In this document: positions 24,326 through 32,999 of the stretch, piece by piece
Numbering within the stretch: the first letter of the stretch is position 1
How the letters are laid out: every line of letters begins with the position of its first letter
DNA from: Bacteroidota bacterium
Lineage (GTDB): Bacteria; Bacteroidota; Bacteroidia; Sphingobacteriales; Sphingobacteriaceae
Assembly: GCA_013286325.1 (NCBI GenBank)
Contig: JABDFZ010000018.1
Coordinates: forward strand, 1-38,926
DNA: 38,926 bases
Reading direction: 5' to 3'
The notes under the pieces: model-generated
What the model was told of the DNA's origin: nothing
Databases searched by the model: none
What the model saw: the letters and a program-made list of their open reading frames with translations, nothing else
Made by a program: the position numbers and the translations under genes

Positions 24326-25660
24326 ATGGCAAAAATATTAATAGTTGAAGACGACCTTACTTTCTCTCAATTATTGCAAGGTTTTTTGCAAAAGCATGGC
24401 CATGCTATAAATACTGCTCAAAATATTAAAGACAGCTTAAAACTCATAGCGCAAAACACGTTCGATCTTTTATTGCTTGATTACCGCCTACCCGATGGTG
24501 TAGGGCTTGATGTGTTAACTAAAGCCCGGGAAAACGGATTAGTCATTCCTGCAATTATTATGACCAGCTTTAACGATGTACGCACAGCTGTAAAGTCCAT
24601 TCAGCTAGGAGCGTTCGATTATATAACCAAACCGGTTAACCCCGAAGAGTTGTTGATGATAATGAGCTCTGCATTGGGTGATAAGAAAACTGAGACATCT
24701 GCCAAACCGGATGATCAGCCCGAATTTATTAAGGGGAACAGTTCGCATTCCGACAAGCTGCATGAGCACATCGATGTAGTTGCCCCCACAGATATGGCAG
24801 TGCTGATACAGGGCGAAAGCGGAACAGGCAAGGAATATGTAGCGAGGATGATCCACCGGCAAAGTAAGCGGTCAGCAAAACCATTTGTGGCTATTGATTG
24901 CGGCGCATTATCAAAGGATCTGGCAGCAAGCGAATTATTCGGGCATATAAAAGGGGCATTTACAGGTGCCATTGCCGATAAAAAAGGCCTTTTTGAATGG
25001 GCCGATGGCGGTACACTATTTATGGATGAAGTGGGTAACCTGGGTTATGATGTGCAGGTAAAGCTGCTGCGCACGCTACAGGAGAAAGTGATCCAGCCTT
25101 TGGGTAGCAATAAACAAATTGCTGTAAATGTGCGGATAATTACAGCTACCAATGATGATTTGGTGAATAGTGTAAGCGAAGGGAATTTCAGGCAGGATCT
25201 TTATCACCGTATTAATGAGTTTAAGATCCAGCTATCTCCATTGAGGGCAAGAGGAAGTGATATGGGGATTTTTATAAAGCATTTTATACATCTGGCAAAT
25301 AAGGAACTTGATCGTAAAGTTAAAGACCTTGCACCCGACGCTAAGGAAATATTATATAAATACGATTGGCCGGGCAATTTACGCGAGCTTAAAAATGTAA
25401 TTAAACGCATGGTTTTGCTGAGTTATGATGATATAGCAGGGGCAGACACATTACCCGATGAAATGCTTTTTTCCGTATCAAACAATATACCTCAAAACCG
25501 GGAGTCAGACCTCAAGGCGCAGAACGAGGTAAATGAAAAACAATTGATCCAAAAAACGCTGATACAGGTAAAGTACAATAAATCAAAGGCAGCCAAATTG
25601 CTGAATATCGACAGGAAAACACTCTATAGTAAAATTGAACGTTACGGGCTTGATAGTTAG
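24326..25660 (+). CDS. NtrC-family sigma-54-dependent response regulator
   Basis: A 444-residue activator with three domains. The receiver domain (1-120) has phospho-acceptor Asp52 in LLLLDYRLPDG. The AAA+ domain has Walker A GESGTGKE at 163-170 and the sigma-54-contact loop GAFTGA at 210-215, followed by the Walker B region TLFMDEVGN. A Fis-type helix-turn-helix lies at the C-terminus (NKSKAAKLLNIDRKTLYSKIERYGL). It should activate sigma-54 promoters when phosphorylated. The convergent hybrid kinase ending six bases away is the probable partner. I could not place target promoters in the window. Confidence 0.95.
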   Translation: MAKILIVEDDLTFSQLLQGFLQKHGHAINTAQNIKDSLKLIAQNTFDLLLLDYRLPDGVGLDVLTKARENGLVIPAIIMTSFNDVRTAVKSIQLGAFDYITKPVNPEELLMIMSSALGDKKTETSAKPDDQPEFIKGNSSHSDKLHEHIDVVAPTDMAVLIQGESGTGKEYVARMIHRQSKRSAKPFVAIDCGALSKDLAASELFGHIKGAFTGAIADKKGLFEWADGGTLFMDEVGNLGYDVQVKLLRTLQEKVIQPLGSNKQIAVNVRIITATNDDLVNSVSEGNFRQDLYHRINEFKIQLSPLRARGSDMGIFIKHFIHLANKELDRKVKDLAPDAKEILYKYDWPGNLRELKNVIKRMVLLSYDDIAGADTLPDEMLFSVSNNIPQNRESDLKAQNEVNEKQLIQKTLIQVKYNKSKAAKLLNIDRKTLYSKIERYGLDS

Positions 25661-25666
25661 CCTATA

Positions 25667-28189
25667 TTATAAAACCGGTTCTTTATAAGTATACTCCTGC
25701 GTTGCCATTGCCAGGTCATGCAGTTTATCGGCAAGTGCTAAAATATTCATGATCCGGTTCCGGGTTAGTTCTTTGTCTCTGTCGAGCTCCATTTCTGCAA
25801 GGCGGAAGCTTTCTGCCAGCCCTCTTGCACCAGCCTGCGCGGTCCGGCCTGCAATGCGGTGCGTCAGCAATATTACCTTATCGGTATTAAGCTCATCAAT
25901 AGTATCCTTTAATTCCTTAATATCATTAAGGCTGTCAGCGGCAAAACGTACAAGTATTTTTGCTGTTTGTTCCGGATCTCCAAAAGTCATTTTTTCAATG
26001 GCCCTAATGTCAATCCGTGGCAAATCAATACCATTAGTGTCCTGCCCTCCTTTTATAAGTGCAACCAGTTCACTTTCCCTAAAAGGCTTCATCAATACCC
26101 CGTTAAAGCCTTGTTTTAATATTATCTCACGTTCGCCGGGCATGGCTTGTGCGGTTAATGCATATATCTTAACAAATTCCGGGACCTGCTTTCGTAGCTC
26201 ACGACAAAGTTCCATACCATTCATCCCGGGCATCCGTATATCCAGCAATAAATATTTCACATCATCATCCCACGGGGTATTTAGGATTTCATGTGGGGAT
26301 GTAAAGCAACGGTACTCTATCTTATTGTTATCAAACATACGTGAGCATAGCTCAAGTATAAACGGATCATCGTCAATTATCCAGACTTTATCGGTATTTA
26401 CTGAAGCTGACTGTTGCGATGTCTTTTCATCGTTAATAACAGGTTGTTCAGCTTTTGTAAAAGTAAGCTCAAAAGTAAAGTTACTGCCTTTACCTTCCTT
26501 GCTTCTTACTTTAATGTTGCCGCCCTGGCTTTCAATAAGCTCTTTGGTAATGGGTAAACCAAGGCCAGTGCCCTCGTGTGCCTGTTTCTCATCGCCGGCC
26601 TGTTCAAATTCATTAAATATATGTTCAAGTTCAGATGCCGAGAGGCCAATCCCTGTATCGCTTACTTCAAAGCTATAGCGAACATCGTTATTATCAGGTT
26701 TGCCAATTACAGTTAATCTTACTTCACCTTCCTGGGTGAATTTAATGGCGTTGCCCAATAAATTATACAGCACTTGTTTTAACCGGAAGGGATCGCCCGA
26801 TAAAAATACCGGAACATTCTCGTCATAAACAGTCTCCAGGTTGATAGCTTTTTTCTCAGCCTGTAATTTCATCACCGATATAACCTCATCCAGCAGGCCC
26901 TGCATATTAAACACCTGGTTTGCAAAGCTGAACTTGCCCGAAATAATGCGATTATAATCAAGCACTTCATTTACTATCTGCATTAAATGGCCCGATGATC
27001 TGTAAATAGCTTCGATATCCTTTTTCTGTGGATGAGCCTGTTGTTTTACCATTTCGGCATAGCCTATAATTGATTGCAATGGCGTGCGGATCTCATGGCT
27101 CATGTTCGACAGAAAACGATGCTTAGCCAATGCATGATATTCTGCTTCATCTTTCGCCAGCTCAAGTTCTTTACGGTATTTATTTATCCGCGATATATCT
27201 TTTAAAATAAAGTACAGCATTAAAATGGTAAGCGTTAAAAAGGCAAGCATAATTAAGCTGATGCGCTTAATGCTGTTGTTAACCACATCCCTGGCTATCA
27301 CGTTATTTATAGCGGTTTGGGCAACAACTTCCGTCTCTACCTTTTTTAAAATGGCCACTATCTGCCGTATAACATTTGCACTCGATTTAATGAGCACCGT
27401 CTCCCGGTTAACAAACAATGCACTTTTACGCTGCTGTATCTTTTCCATGTTGTGCATGGTTTCCCCCAGGTCTTTTAGCAGACTATCTTGTATAGCAAGG
27501 GCAATAGTATCCCGTTTAACGTGCAGTTCTTCGTTAACTATCTGGTAAGGCTGCGCATCTGATGAATCTGTTTTCTTTTGTTTTTTCTTGCCGCCAAAAA
27601 GTTTATTAAAAAAACCTCTTGGCTGTTCTTCAGTTGTTGTTGTCGCCGTAGGGGTTGGATAAACAGTAGTTGTCGATGTTTTCTTCTCGGTGGTAGTAAC
27701 AGTACTATCGGCTTGCTTGGAAGTTTTGTCTACTATCTCGTTTAATGATTCAACCTGCGCCGAAAACGATTTATTATTAATAAGGCCTTCCCGTACCTTC
27801 AAATAATTAATAAAAAGTTTATCCCTGTCGCGCAGCAGTTTTTTTAAAGTATTAAGGCGTTCTACCTGGGCAGGCTGGTCGGCATACAGGTGTTTCAGCG
27901 TGTCAATTTCTAAATTGAGCGTTTTTGTTTCGTTAAAAAAGCTGCCGTACTCTCCCGGTTCACTTAATATCCGCACTTTTTGCACCTGGTCTAACCGGGT
28001 TATCCGTTGCGACAGGTCATTAACTATGCGCAGCTTCTCGTTAGGCGCCGAAACGTTCTCAAACGCATTAAGCATAGCCATAAAAGCATCCTTACTGGTA
28101 CGCCAGGCCATAAACAGGGCAAAGCAAGCCAGTATGGCAGCAATAATTATTTTTCCTTTTACAGATCGTATAAAACCGGTTTTATGCAC
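25667..28189 (-). CDS. Hybrid sensor histidine kinase with receiver and HPt domains
   Basis: An 840-residue membrane kinase. TM1 is about residues 13-30 and TM2 about 313-332, flanking a helical extracytoplasmic sensor region. HisKA follows with His365 in FLSNMSHEIRTPLQ, then the HATPase with N, G1 (SDTGIGLS) and G2 (GTGLGLPI) boxes. The receiver has Asp650 in LLLDIRMPGMNG. The HPt-like domain has His777 in LLTHRIAGRTAQ. This is a full His-Asp-His chain that could hand phosphate to the NtrC regulator next door. Odd: the sensor region contains a Thr-rich stretch and a basic RGFFNKLFGGKKKQKK segment (about residues 165-215). Confidence 0.93.
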   Translation of the reverse strand: MHKTGFIRSVKGKIIIAAILACFALFMAWRTSKDAFMAMLNAFENVSAPNEKLRIVNDLSQRITRLDQVQKVRILSEPGEYGSFFNETKTLNLEIDTLKHLYADQPAQVERLNTLKKLLRDRDKLFINYLKVREGLINNKSFSAQVESLNEIVDKTSKQADSTVTTTEKKTSTTTVYPTPTATTTTEEQPRGFFNKLFGGKKKQKKTDSSDAQPYQIVNEELHVKRDTIALAIQDSLLKDLGETMHNMEKIQQRKSALFVNRETVLIKSSANVIRQIVAILKKVETEVVAQTAINNVIARDVVNNSIKRISLIMLAFLTLTILMLYFILKDISRINKYRKELELAKDEAEYHALAKHRFLSNMSHEIRTPLQSIIGYAEMVKQQAHPQKKDIEAIYRSSGHLMQIVNEVLDYNRIISGKFSFANQVFNMQGLLDEVISVMKLQAEKKAINLETVYDENVPVFLSGDPFRLKQVLYNLLGNAIKFTQEGEVRLTVIGKPDNNDVRYSFEVSDTGIGLSASELEHIFNEFEQAGDEKQAHEGTGLGLPITKELIESQGGNIKVRSKEGKGSNFTFELTFTKAEQPVINDEKTSQQSASVNTDKVWIIDDDPFILELCSRMFDNNKIEYRCFTSPHEILNTPWDDDVKYLLLDIRMPGMNGMELCRELRKQVPEFVKIYALTAQAMPGEREIILKQGFNGVLMKPFRESELVALIKGGQDTNGIDLPRIDIRAIEKMTFGDPEQTAKILVRFAADSLNDIKELKDTIDELNTDKVILLTHRIAGRTAQAGARGLAESFRLAEMELDRDKELTRNRIMNILALADKLHDLAMATQEYTYKEPVL

Positions 28190-28295
28190 AATAACGCCTT
28201 TTATATCTTAACGCAAAAACAAGGATTATGTGTTTTTTGATATAAACATGGCCCATTTACAGCTAAACAACATCAGAAAAAAAGTGAAAATAAAC

Positions 28296-28344
28296 TTGCG
28301 CAATCGATCAATTGCATTTATATTGCAATCGATCGATTGCGCAA
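28296..28344. promoter_or_regulatory. 49-bp inverted-repeat operator upstream of the ArsR gene
   Basis: Arms at 28296-28316 and 28324-28344 are inverted copies matching at 20 of 21 positions, with a 7-base AT loop. Each arm holds a CAATCGATCRATTG core that is itself palindromic (28301-28314 nearly perfect, 28326-28339 perfect), and the core centres are 25 bp apart. It ends 12 bp before the ArsR ATG, the expected place for autorepression by two ArsR dimers. Confidence 0.85.
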
Positions 28345-28356
28345 CAACAGACAAAT

Positions 28357-28674
28357 ATGAGACGAGACGTATTCCAGGCAATAGCCGACCCAGTAAGACG
28401 AGAGATAATAAAAGTGATAACCAACCAAAGCCTCACGGTAAATGGAGTGGCCGATGCTTTTGATATCAGCAGGCAGGCAATATCAAATCATGTTAAAATA
28501 CTAACAGAATGTGGTATTGTGGTGATCAACCAAAAAGGGCGCGAGCGCTATTGCGAAATCAAACTGGAAAAACTGAACGAAATAGTAACCTGGGTTGAAC
28601 CTTATAAAAAACTATGGGAAAAACGGCTCGATAAGCTTGATGATTTGCTAAACAATTTACAGTCGCCCAATTAA
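28357..28674 (+). CDS. ArsR/SmtB-family transcriptional repressor
   Basis: A 105-residue winged-helix regulator of the type found with AHSA1 genes. Sequence order is RRDVFQAIADPVRREIIKVI, the helix-turn-helix VNGVADAFDISRQAISNHVKILTECGIV, and the wing INQKGRERYCEI. No metal-binding cysteine motif (such as CVC) is present, so it is not a classical metal sensor. ATG 28357 gives the canonical start; an upstream ATG at 28312 lies inside the operator and is unlikely. It leads an operon with a membrane protein and an AHSA1 protein. Confidence 0.92.
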   Translation: MRRDVFQAIADPVRREIIKVITNQSLTVNGVADAFDISRQAISNHVKILTECGIVVINQKGRERYCEIKLEKLNEIVTWVEPYKKLWEKRLDKLDDLLNNLQSPN

Positions 28675-28702
28675 CAAACATTTTAACCTGAAAAAATCAA
28701 AA

Positions 28703-29095
28703 ATGAATAACACACTAAAAAGCATCTGGGCTATACTGGCAGGATTTATTGTTGTGGCAGTAGTATCGTCAGTTACCGACCTTATATTACAGAAAACAGG
28801 AATCATGAAATTACCCTATCATCTCAATCCATGGTGGTTTATCGCTATCGTAATTACCTACCGCACCATTTTTGGCATAGGTGGCAGTTATATTACCGCA
28901 GCCCTCGCCCCAAGCAAACCCATGAGGCTGGTTTTTATTAGTGGCACAATCGGCATGGTTATTTGCATAATTGGAATGCTTGCTGTAAAAGAACCACCGT
29001 TATGGTACCCTGCTGTCCTGGTTATACTTGCATTGCCAACAGCTTTGTTTGGCGGATATTTAAGATTAAGAACATCAAACTCAAAAACAAAATAA
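28703..29095 (+). CDS. Small four-helix membrane protein, unknown function
   Basis: A 130-residue protein with four hydrophobic segments (about residues 7-27, 42-65, 75-93 and 100-119), ending in a short basic tail. I do not recognise a named family. It follows the ArsR gene by 28 bp and ends one base before the AHSA1 gene, so it belongs to the ArsR-controlled operon. DoxX-like or similar small membrane proteins often occupy this slot in ArsR-AHSA1 operons, but the sequence does not show a DoxX signature. Confidence 0.8.
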   Translation: MNNTLKSIWAILAGFIVVAVVSSVTDLILQKTGIMKLPYHLNPWWFIAIVITYRTIFGIGGSYITAALAPSKPMRLVFISGTIGMVICIIGMLAVKEPPLWYPAVLVILALPTALFGGYLRLRTSNSKTK

Positions 29096-29096
29096 T

Positions 29097-29573
29097 ATGA
29101 AAAAAGAGCTCGTAGTTACCCGCACATTTAATGCCCCGGTAGCGCTTGTATGGAAAACGTGGACCGAACCCGAATTAGTTATGCGCTGGTGGGGGCCCGA
29201 CCATTTTACATGCCCAAGTGCTATTATTGATTTCCGCGAAGGGGCAACATCTATAGTTTGTATGCGGGCGCCTAAAAGTTTTGGCGGTCAGGATACTTTC
29301 AGCCTCTGGACCTATAAAAAAATTATTCAGCATCAATCTATAGAATTCGTTCAAAACCTGGCAGATAAGGATGGTAACAAAGTTAACCCGACAGACATCG
29401 GCATGCCGCCCGATTTTCCGTTAGATATTTTAACCGTTGTTGAATTTAAAGATCTTGGTAATAATAAAACCGAAATGACGGTTACCGAACATGCCGACTT
29501 CGGTCAAATGTCGGAATTTGCGAAACTTGGTCTGGAACAAAGTCTGGGCAAAATGGTAGCTATTTTTGAATAA
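29097..29573 (+). CDS. SRPBCC/AHSA1 domain protein
   Basis: A 158-residue START/Bet v1-like domain protein. The opening VVTRTFNAPVALVWKTWTEPELVMRWWGPDHFTCP is the hallmark of the AHSA1 (activator of Hsp90 ATPase homologue 1-like) family, and FKDLGNNKTEMTVTEH is the conserved C-terminal strand pair. Bacterial members bind hydrophobic ligands, but individual ligands are generally unknown. It begins one base after the membrane protein stop and is followed by a strong terminator, which ends the ArsR operon. Confidence 0.9.
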   Translation: MKKELVVTRTFNAPVALVWKTWTEPELVMRWWGPDHFTCPSAIIDFREGATSIVCMRAPKSFGGQDTFSLWTYKKIIQHQSIEFVQNLADKDGNKVNPTDIGMPPDFPLDILTVVEFKDLGNNKTEMTVTEHADFGQMSEFAKLGLEQSLGKMVAIFE

Positions 29574-29603
29574 CTAACCCTAAATATCTATAAATAAGAA
29601 TGT

Positions 29604-29635
29604 AAATCTTCAGGCTAACCCTGAAGATTTTTTTT
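29604..29635 (+). terminator. Intrinsic terminator of the ArsR-AHSA1 operon
   Basis: A perfect 11-bp stem (AAATCTTCAGG at 29604-29614 with CCTGAAGATTT at 29620-29630) closes a 5-base loop and runs directly into a T-tract. It lies 30 bp after the AHSA1 stop. Confidence 0.92.
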
Positions 29636-29687
29636 GTGAAAATCGACTTGAATAAATGATCTTTGCCTTTCCCAACAATAAACCGCT

Positions 29688-30158
29688 ATGGCACCAAACG
29701 ATCTGATTATTTTTAACCATCAGGAGATAAGAAGAAGGAGTCTTAAAGTATTCAGAGGCATTCCTGCTGACTTTTATCAATGGAAACCCGATGAGGAAGC
29801 AATGACCTTTCTGGAGTCAGTGCGGCATGTCCTGGAAGCGGTGCACTTGTACCATGTTATTGTTGACCGAAGGGGTAATATAGGCGATTATGTTTCTCCC
29901 TGGGATAACCGGCCATATACCAACTTAGAGGATGAAATTGCATTTGCACAACCTTATTACGACGATTTCCTGACAGCGATAAAGGCTTATAGCGCGGAAG
30001 AATTGGAGAGCATAGAGATCGTTCGCGAGGCCCTTGGACAAAGAAGAAAGCTTGGCGACTTTTTACTAAGAATAGCCTATCATGAAAGTATCCATACCGG
30101 TCAGCTTTTAAGTTATATGCGCATCGCAGGAATAGAAAGACCAAACATTTGGGATTGA
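29688..30158 (+). CDS. DinB-like protein 1
   Basis: A 156-residue four-helix-bundle protein of the DinB/YfiT-like superfamily. The metal-binding histidines expected for the family are suggested by SVRHVLEAVHLYH in helix 2 and AYHESIHTGQLLSYMR near the C-terminus. Members include thiol-dependent transferases (bacillithiol or mycothiol S-transferases), but most are uncharacterised. It lies 12 bp ahead of a second, clearly different DinB-like gene, and the two probably form an operon. Confidence 0.82.
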   Translation: MAPNDLIIFNHQEIRRRSLKVFRGIPADFYQWKPDEEAMTFLESVRHVLEAVHLYHVIVDRRGNIGDYVSPWDNRPYTNLEDEIAFAQPYYDDFLTAIKAYSAEELESIEIVREALGQRRKLGDFLLRIAYHESIHTGQLLSYMRIAGIERPNIWD

Positions 30159-30170
30159 TAAATTAGCACC

Positions 30171-30698
30171 ATGAGAAAGATCACCAAACCGCTGCCCGGC
30201 GAATACCCCGAATATGCCATTATGTATATGAAATTACTGCCCGATGATGGTCTGGTATTACAGCATATGCAGGAGAGTTTTATTGCAGTAAAAGAACTTA
30301 TCTACAGTCTGCCCGAGGCTAAATTATATCACCGCTATGCTCCCGGCAAATGGAGCATAAAAGAAACGCTGGTACATATTATAGATGATGAACGGATCTT
30401 TTCGTACCGGGCCATGCGTTTTGCCCGAAACGAACAAAATAACCTCATAGGGTTTGACCAGGACGAATATGCCCGGTATTCAAAAGCGGATGAACGGGAC
30501 CTTGATAACATTTTTGAAGAATATGAAGCCGTACGCAGGTCCACTATAGCGTTATTTAATGGCTTGCCAGAAGAATCATTGACAAGGATGGGAAAAGGTA
30601 CCGGAACATTTAACAATGCAACCGTACGCGCATTGGCCTATCATATTGCCGGCCACGAATTGCATCATATTAATTTAATAAAGGACCTGTATTTATAA
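30171..30698 (+). CDS. DinB-like protein 2
   Basis: A 175-residue DinB superfamily protein. The family pattern is plain: YAPGKWSIKETLVHIIDDERIFSYRAMRFAR in the first half, with the first metal histidine in LVHII, and LAYHIAGHELHHINLIKDLYL at the end with two more histidines spaced as HxxxH. It fits the metal-dependent hydrolase/transferase-like branch better than its neighbour does. It converges on the transglutaminase-like gene, and a nested palindromic repeat fills the gap. Confidence 0.88.
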   Translation: MRKITKPLPGEYPEYAIMYMKLLPDDGLVLQHMQESFIAVKELIYSLPEAKLYHRYAPGKWSIKETLVHIIDDERIFSYRAMRFARNEQNNLIGFDQDEYARYSKADERDLDNIFEEYEAVRRSTIALFNGLPEESLTRMGKGTGTFNNATVRALAYHIAGHELHHINLIKDLYL

Positions 30699-30727
30699 AA
30701 ACCCATCATAAAACAGATAGGCTTTTA

Positions 30728-30834
30728 ATTCCCTCCCTGGGGAGGGGTGCGGTTGCCTGTGAAGTGGTAGGGAGGGGTTTATTCGCCTTGCTTACGCAGA
30801 AACTCCTCCCTACACCCTCCCGTTGGGAGGGAAT
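30728..30834. repeat. 107-bp nested palindromic repeat
   Basis: Outer arms ATTCCCTCCC...GGGAGGGAAT (30728 and 30834 ends) continue inward as GGGGAGGGGTG against CACCCTCCCG. An inner hairpin pairs AGGGAGGGGTTT with AAACTCCTCCCT (one mismatch). It lies in the 205-bp gap between convergent DinB-like and transglutaminase-like genes. The design resembles a mobile REP/MITE-like element; no transposase is nearby. Confidence 0.75.
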
Positions 30835-30903
30835 CGCACATGCCCTATGCTTTATAAATGCGCCCTGTCTGCCGTAACAACATGTTTTCGACACGACCCC
30901 GCT

Positions 30904-32133
30904 TTAGTTATTCACCGGTTTCTGCCAAAAATAATCCGGGTTGTTTGATGCATATTCCGTCATACCTTTTTCAACTTTTTTAGGCTGATGTATAGTAGTG
31001 AATTTGCCTGGATACAGATTGATGTATTCAATAGCTGGCTTCCCGTCTTTCCGGGTTTCCAAATCCCACTCGCTTTTGGCAGCACACTTTAACCAGTATA
31101 AGTTTTTCGACATGTAGTTAAAGTATGCTTCTTTGGTCTCCTTATTTTTATTGTTCCAGTTGGCATCTTCATTCAAAACCCAGGGTTGGTCGTTTACCAT
31201 GCGTTCCCTTACCTCTTCAATATTCAGTAAATTGCCTTTATCGTCGCTTACATAAGCGTTGAAGGTTGGATCCATCCAAACCCATTTGTCCAATGTTTTC
31301 GACCATACTACGGTAATTACATGGCAATCAAAATCAGCGGTATCTTTTGGCATACAGGTTACCAGTCTCGATTGAAAGCCCTCCGCCTGGTAAGCATCTT
31401 TCAAAATGGTAGCCATCATACGGCAATTAACACCACGATCATCTTTTTTACAAACAGCAATCAGGTCGATGGCATTTTTCGATGGCGGATTATTTGAACT
31501 GCCATCATGCCTCACCACATTATGTACCCAATAAAGCAGGTTTTTAAATTTGCTGATCTCATCTCCTTTTCCACTGATCGAATCGAGGTTAAATTTATTT
31601 TTAAAGTTAACCAGTTCAGGGGCCGAGGCTGACTGATAGGTAAATGCAGGCAACTCAATTTTTTGCTTGCGGTTATATGGTCCCGAATTTTTCAGGATAT
31701 AGCTATAATCTCCCTTTTCGCGGATTTTTAGCAAAACGGCTTTAAATTCTTTATCCTCACGCAAGCCGTTCAGGTCACTGTCAATTTTAGTCTGGGCGTA
31801 ATCGGCAAATCCAACAGAATATGCTTTTTTTAAATAGTCAATTGCAACATCTTTTTGTCCGGTAAGTGCGGTATAACAAGCCTGATTATAATACATACCC
31901 TGTAATGCGCCGATGTTATTTTGCTTAAAAGCAGATGAACGCTTGTTATAGTTGTCTATCCATTCATTAACAATCGTCACCGATTTTGCATAATCCTTCT
32001 GATCATAGGCATTATGCGCATTGTTACCCATGGTGTTTGTATAAACATTAAAATCATCCTGTTCTTTATTTTGCTGGGCATTAGCAAAAAGGCAGGTGAT
32101 GCTTATTACGCATATAAATAGTACTTTTTTCAT
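30904..32133 (-). CDS. Secreted transglutaminase-like domain protein
   Basis: A 409-residue protein with a signal peptide (MKKVLFICVISITCLFANA). It has an N-terminal helical/TPR-like part (residues 25-140, including YYNQACYTALTGQKDVAIDYLKKAYSVG) and a C-terminal papain-like transglutaminase domain. The catalytic trio is Cys237 in GVNCRMMA, His271 in DCHVITVVW and Asp288 in WMDPTF. Such bacterial domains are usually proteases or peptide-processing enzymes rather than crosslinkers. It is separated by 110 bp from the LytTR regulator upstream on the same strand; whether they are co-transcribed is unclear. Confidence 0.88.
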   Translation of the reverse strand: MKKVLFICVISITCLFANAQQNKEQDDFNVYTNTMGNNAHNAYDQKDYAKSVTIVNEWIDNYNKRSSAFKQNNIGALQGMYYNQACYTALTGQKDVAIDYLKKAYSVGFADYAQTKIDSDLNGLREDKEFKAVLLKIREKGDYSYILKNSGPYNRKQKIELPAFTYQSASAPELVNFKNKFNLDSISGKGDEISKFKNLLYWVHNVVRHDGSSNNPPSKNAIDLIAVCKKDDRGVNCRMMATILKDAYQAEGFQSRLVTCMPKDTADFDCHVITVVWSKTLDKWVWMDPTFNAYVSDDKGNLLNIEEVRERMVNDQPWVLNEDANWNNKNKETKEAYFNYMSKNLYWLKCAAKSEWDLETRKDGKPAIEYINLYPGKFTTIHQPKKVEKGMTEYASNNPDYFWQKPVNN

Positions 32134-32243
32134 TGTTTAAGTTTTTAATTAGATGGAATATTTGAGCAAAAGGTTGCCTGTTCAAATTAATTTTTAGTTT
32201 GGCTCCGGCAATAGAATTTAATAAGTAATGATTTTCCTAAGGA

Positions 32244-32999
32244 TTAACCTGTGTCCAGCGCTTTTTTCACTGTTTCCTTTTTATTTCGCGATACTGGAAT
32301 TTGAGTGCCGTTAAACAGCAATAAATGATCGCCGTATTCTTTTTTCCAGCTTTTAACAAACTTTTTATTAACCAGGTGCGATTGATGGCAGCGGATAAAT
32401 CCGTAATCTTTCAGTATCTCTTCGTACTCGTAAATAGGCTTGCAAACCAAAAGCTCTTCGTCATCCTGCAAAAAGAATGTGCTGTAATTATTTGACGATT
32501 CGCAACGCACAATCTCGCTTGTTTTAATAAACCTTGTTTCTTTTGTTGTGGTTAGTGCTATCCGCTGCTCGTCTTTATTTTGCTGGCTCTTTAGTATTTG
32601 TATCAGGTTTTCAAGTTGCTGGTTCTGTACTTTCAAACGACATTTTTTAATGGCCCTGTCAACTGCCGATTGCAGCTCATTAATATCAACCGGTTTTAAC
32701 AGGTAATCTACGGCGGCAAAACGCATGGCCTGTATAGCATATTGATCGTATGCCGTTACAAATATTATCTCGAAATCATAATGGTTCAATGCCCTTAATA
32801 AATCAAAGCCATTTTTATTGGGCATTTGTATATCCAAAAAAACAATATCCGGCTGTTGTTTAAGTATAATGGTTTTACCATCGTCGGCATTCAATGCGGT
32901 ATCGCATATAGTTACCTGCGGGCAATAAGTGTTTATCAGCTCACGCAGGTTAGCTAAATTATGCTTTTCATCATCTATTAAAACTGCCTTAATACTCAT
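32244..32999 (-). CDS. LytTR-family response regulator
   Basis: A 251-residue regulator with a receiver domain (phospho-acceptor Asp56 in VFLDIQMPNKNG) and a LytTR DNA-binding domain (about residues 145-250, IRCHQSHLVNKKFVKSW and IPVSRNKKETVKK). It binds DNA when phosphorylated by the sensor kinase. ATG 32999 overlaps the kinase stop in an ATGA, so it is translationally coupled; a start at 33008 is less likely. Target genes are unknown; the secreted transglutaminase-like gene downstream is a candidate. Confidence 0.94.
   Translation of the reverse strand: MSIKAVLIDDEKHNLANLRELINTYCPQVTICDTALNADDGKTIILKQQPDIVFLDIQMPNKNGFDLLRALNHYDFEIIFVTAYDQYAIQAMRFAAVDYLLKPVDINELQSAVDRAIKKCRLKVQNQQLENLIQILKSQQNKDEQRIALTTTKETRFIKTSEIVRCESSNNYSTFFLQDDEELLVCKPIYEYEEILKDYGFIRCHQSHLVNKKFVKSWKKEYGDHLLLFNGTQIPVSRNKKETVKKALDTG

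Noticed and set aside
25749..26678. 309-codon plus-strand open frame opposite the hybrid kinase gene
   Set aside because: It is antisense to a well-conserved receiver/HATPase region, has Ser/Leu-rich composition typical of a shadow frame, and shows no domain. The kinase on the other strand explains the sequence.
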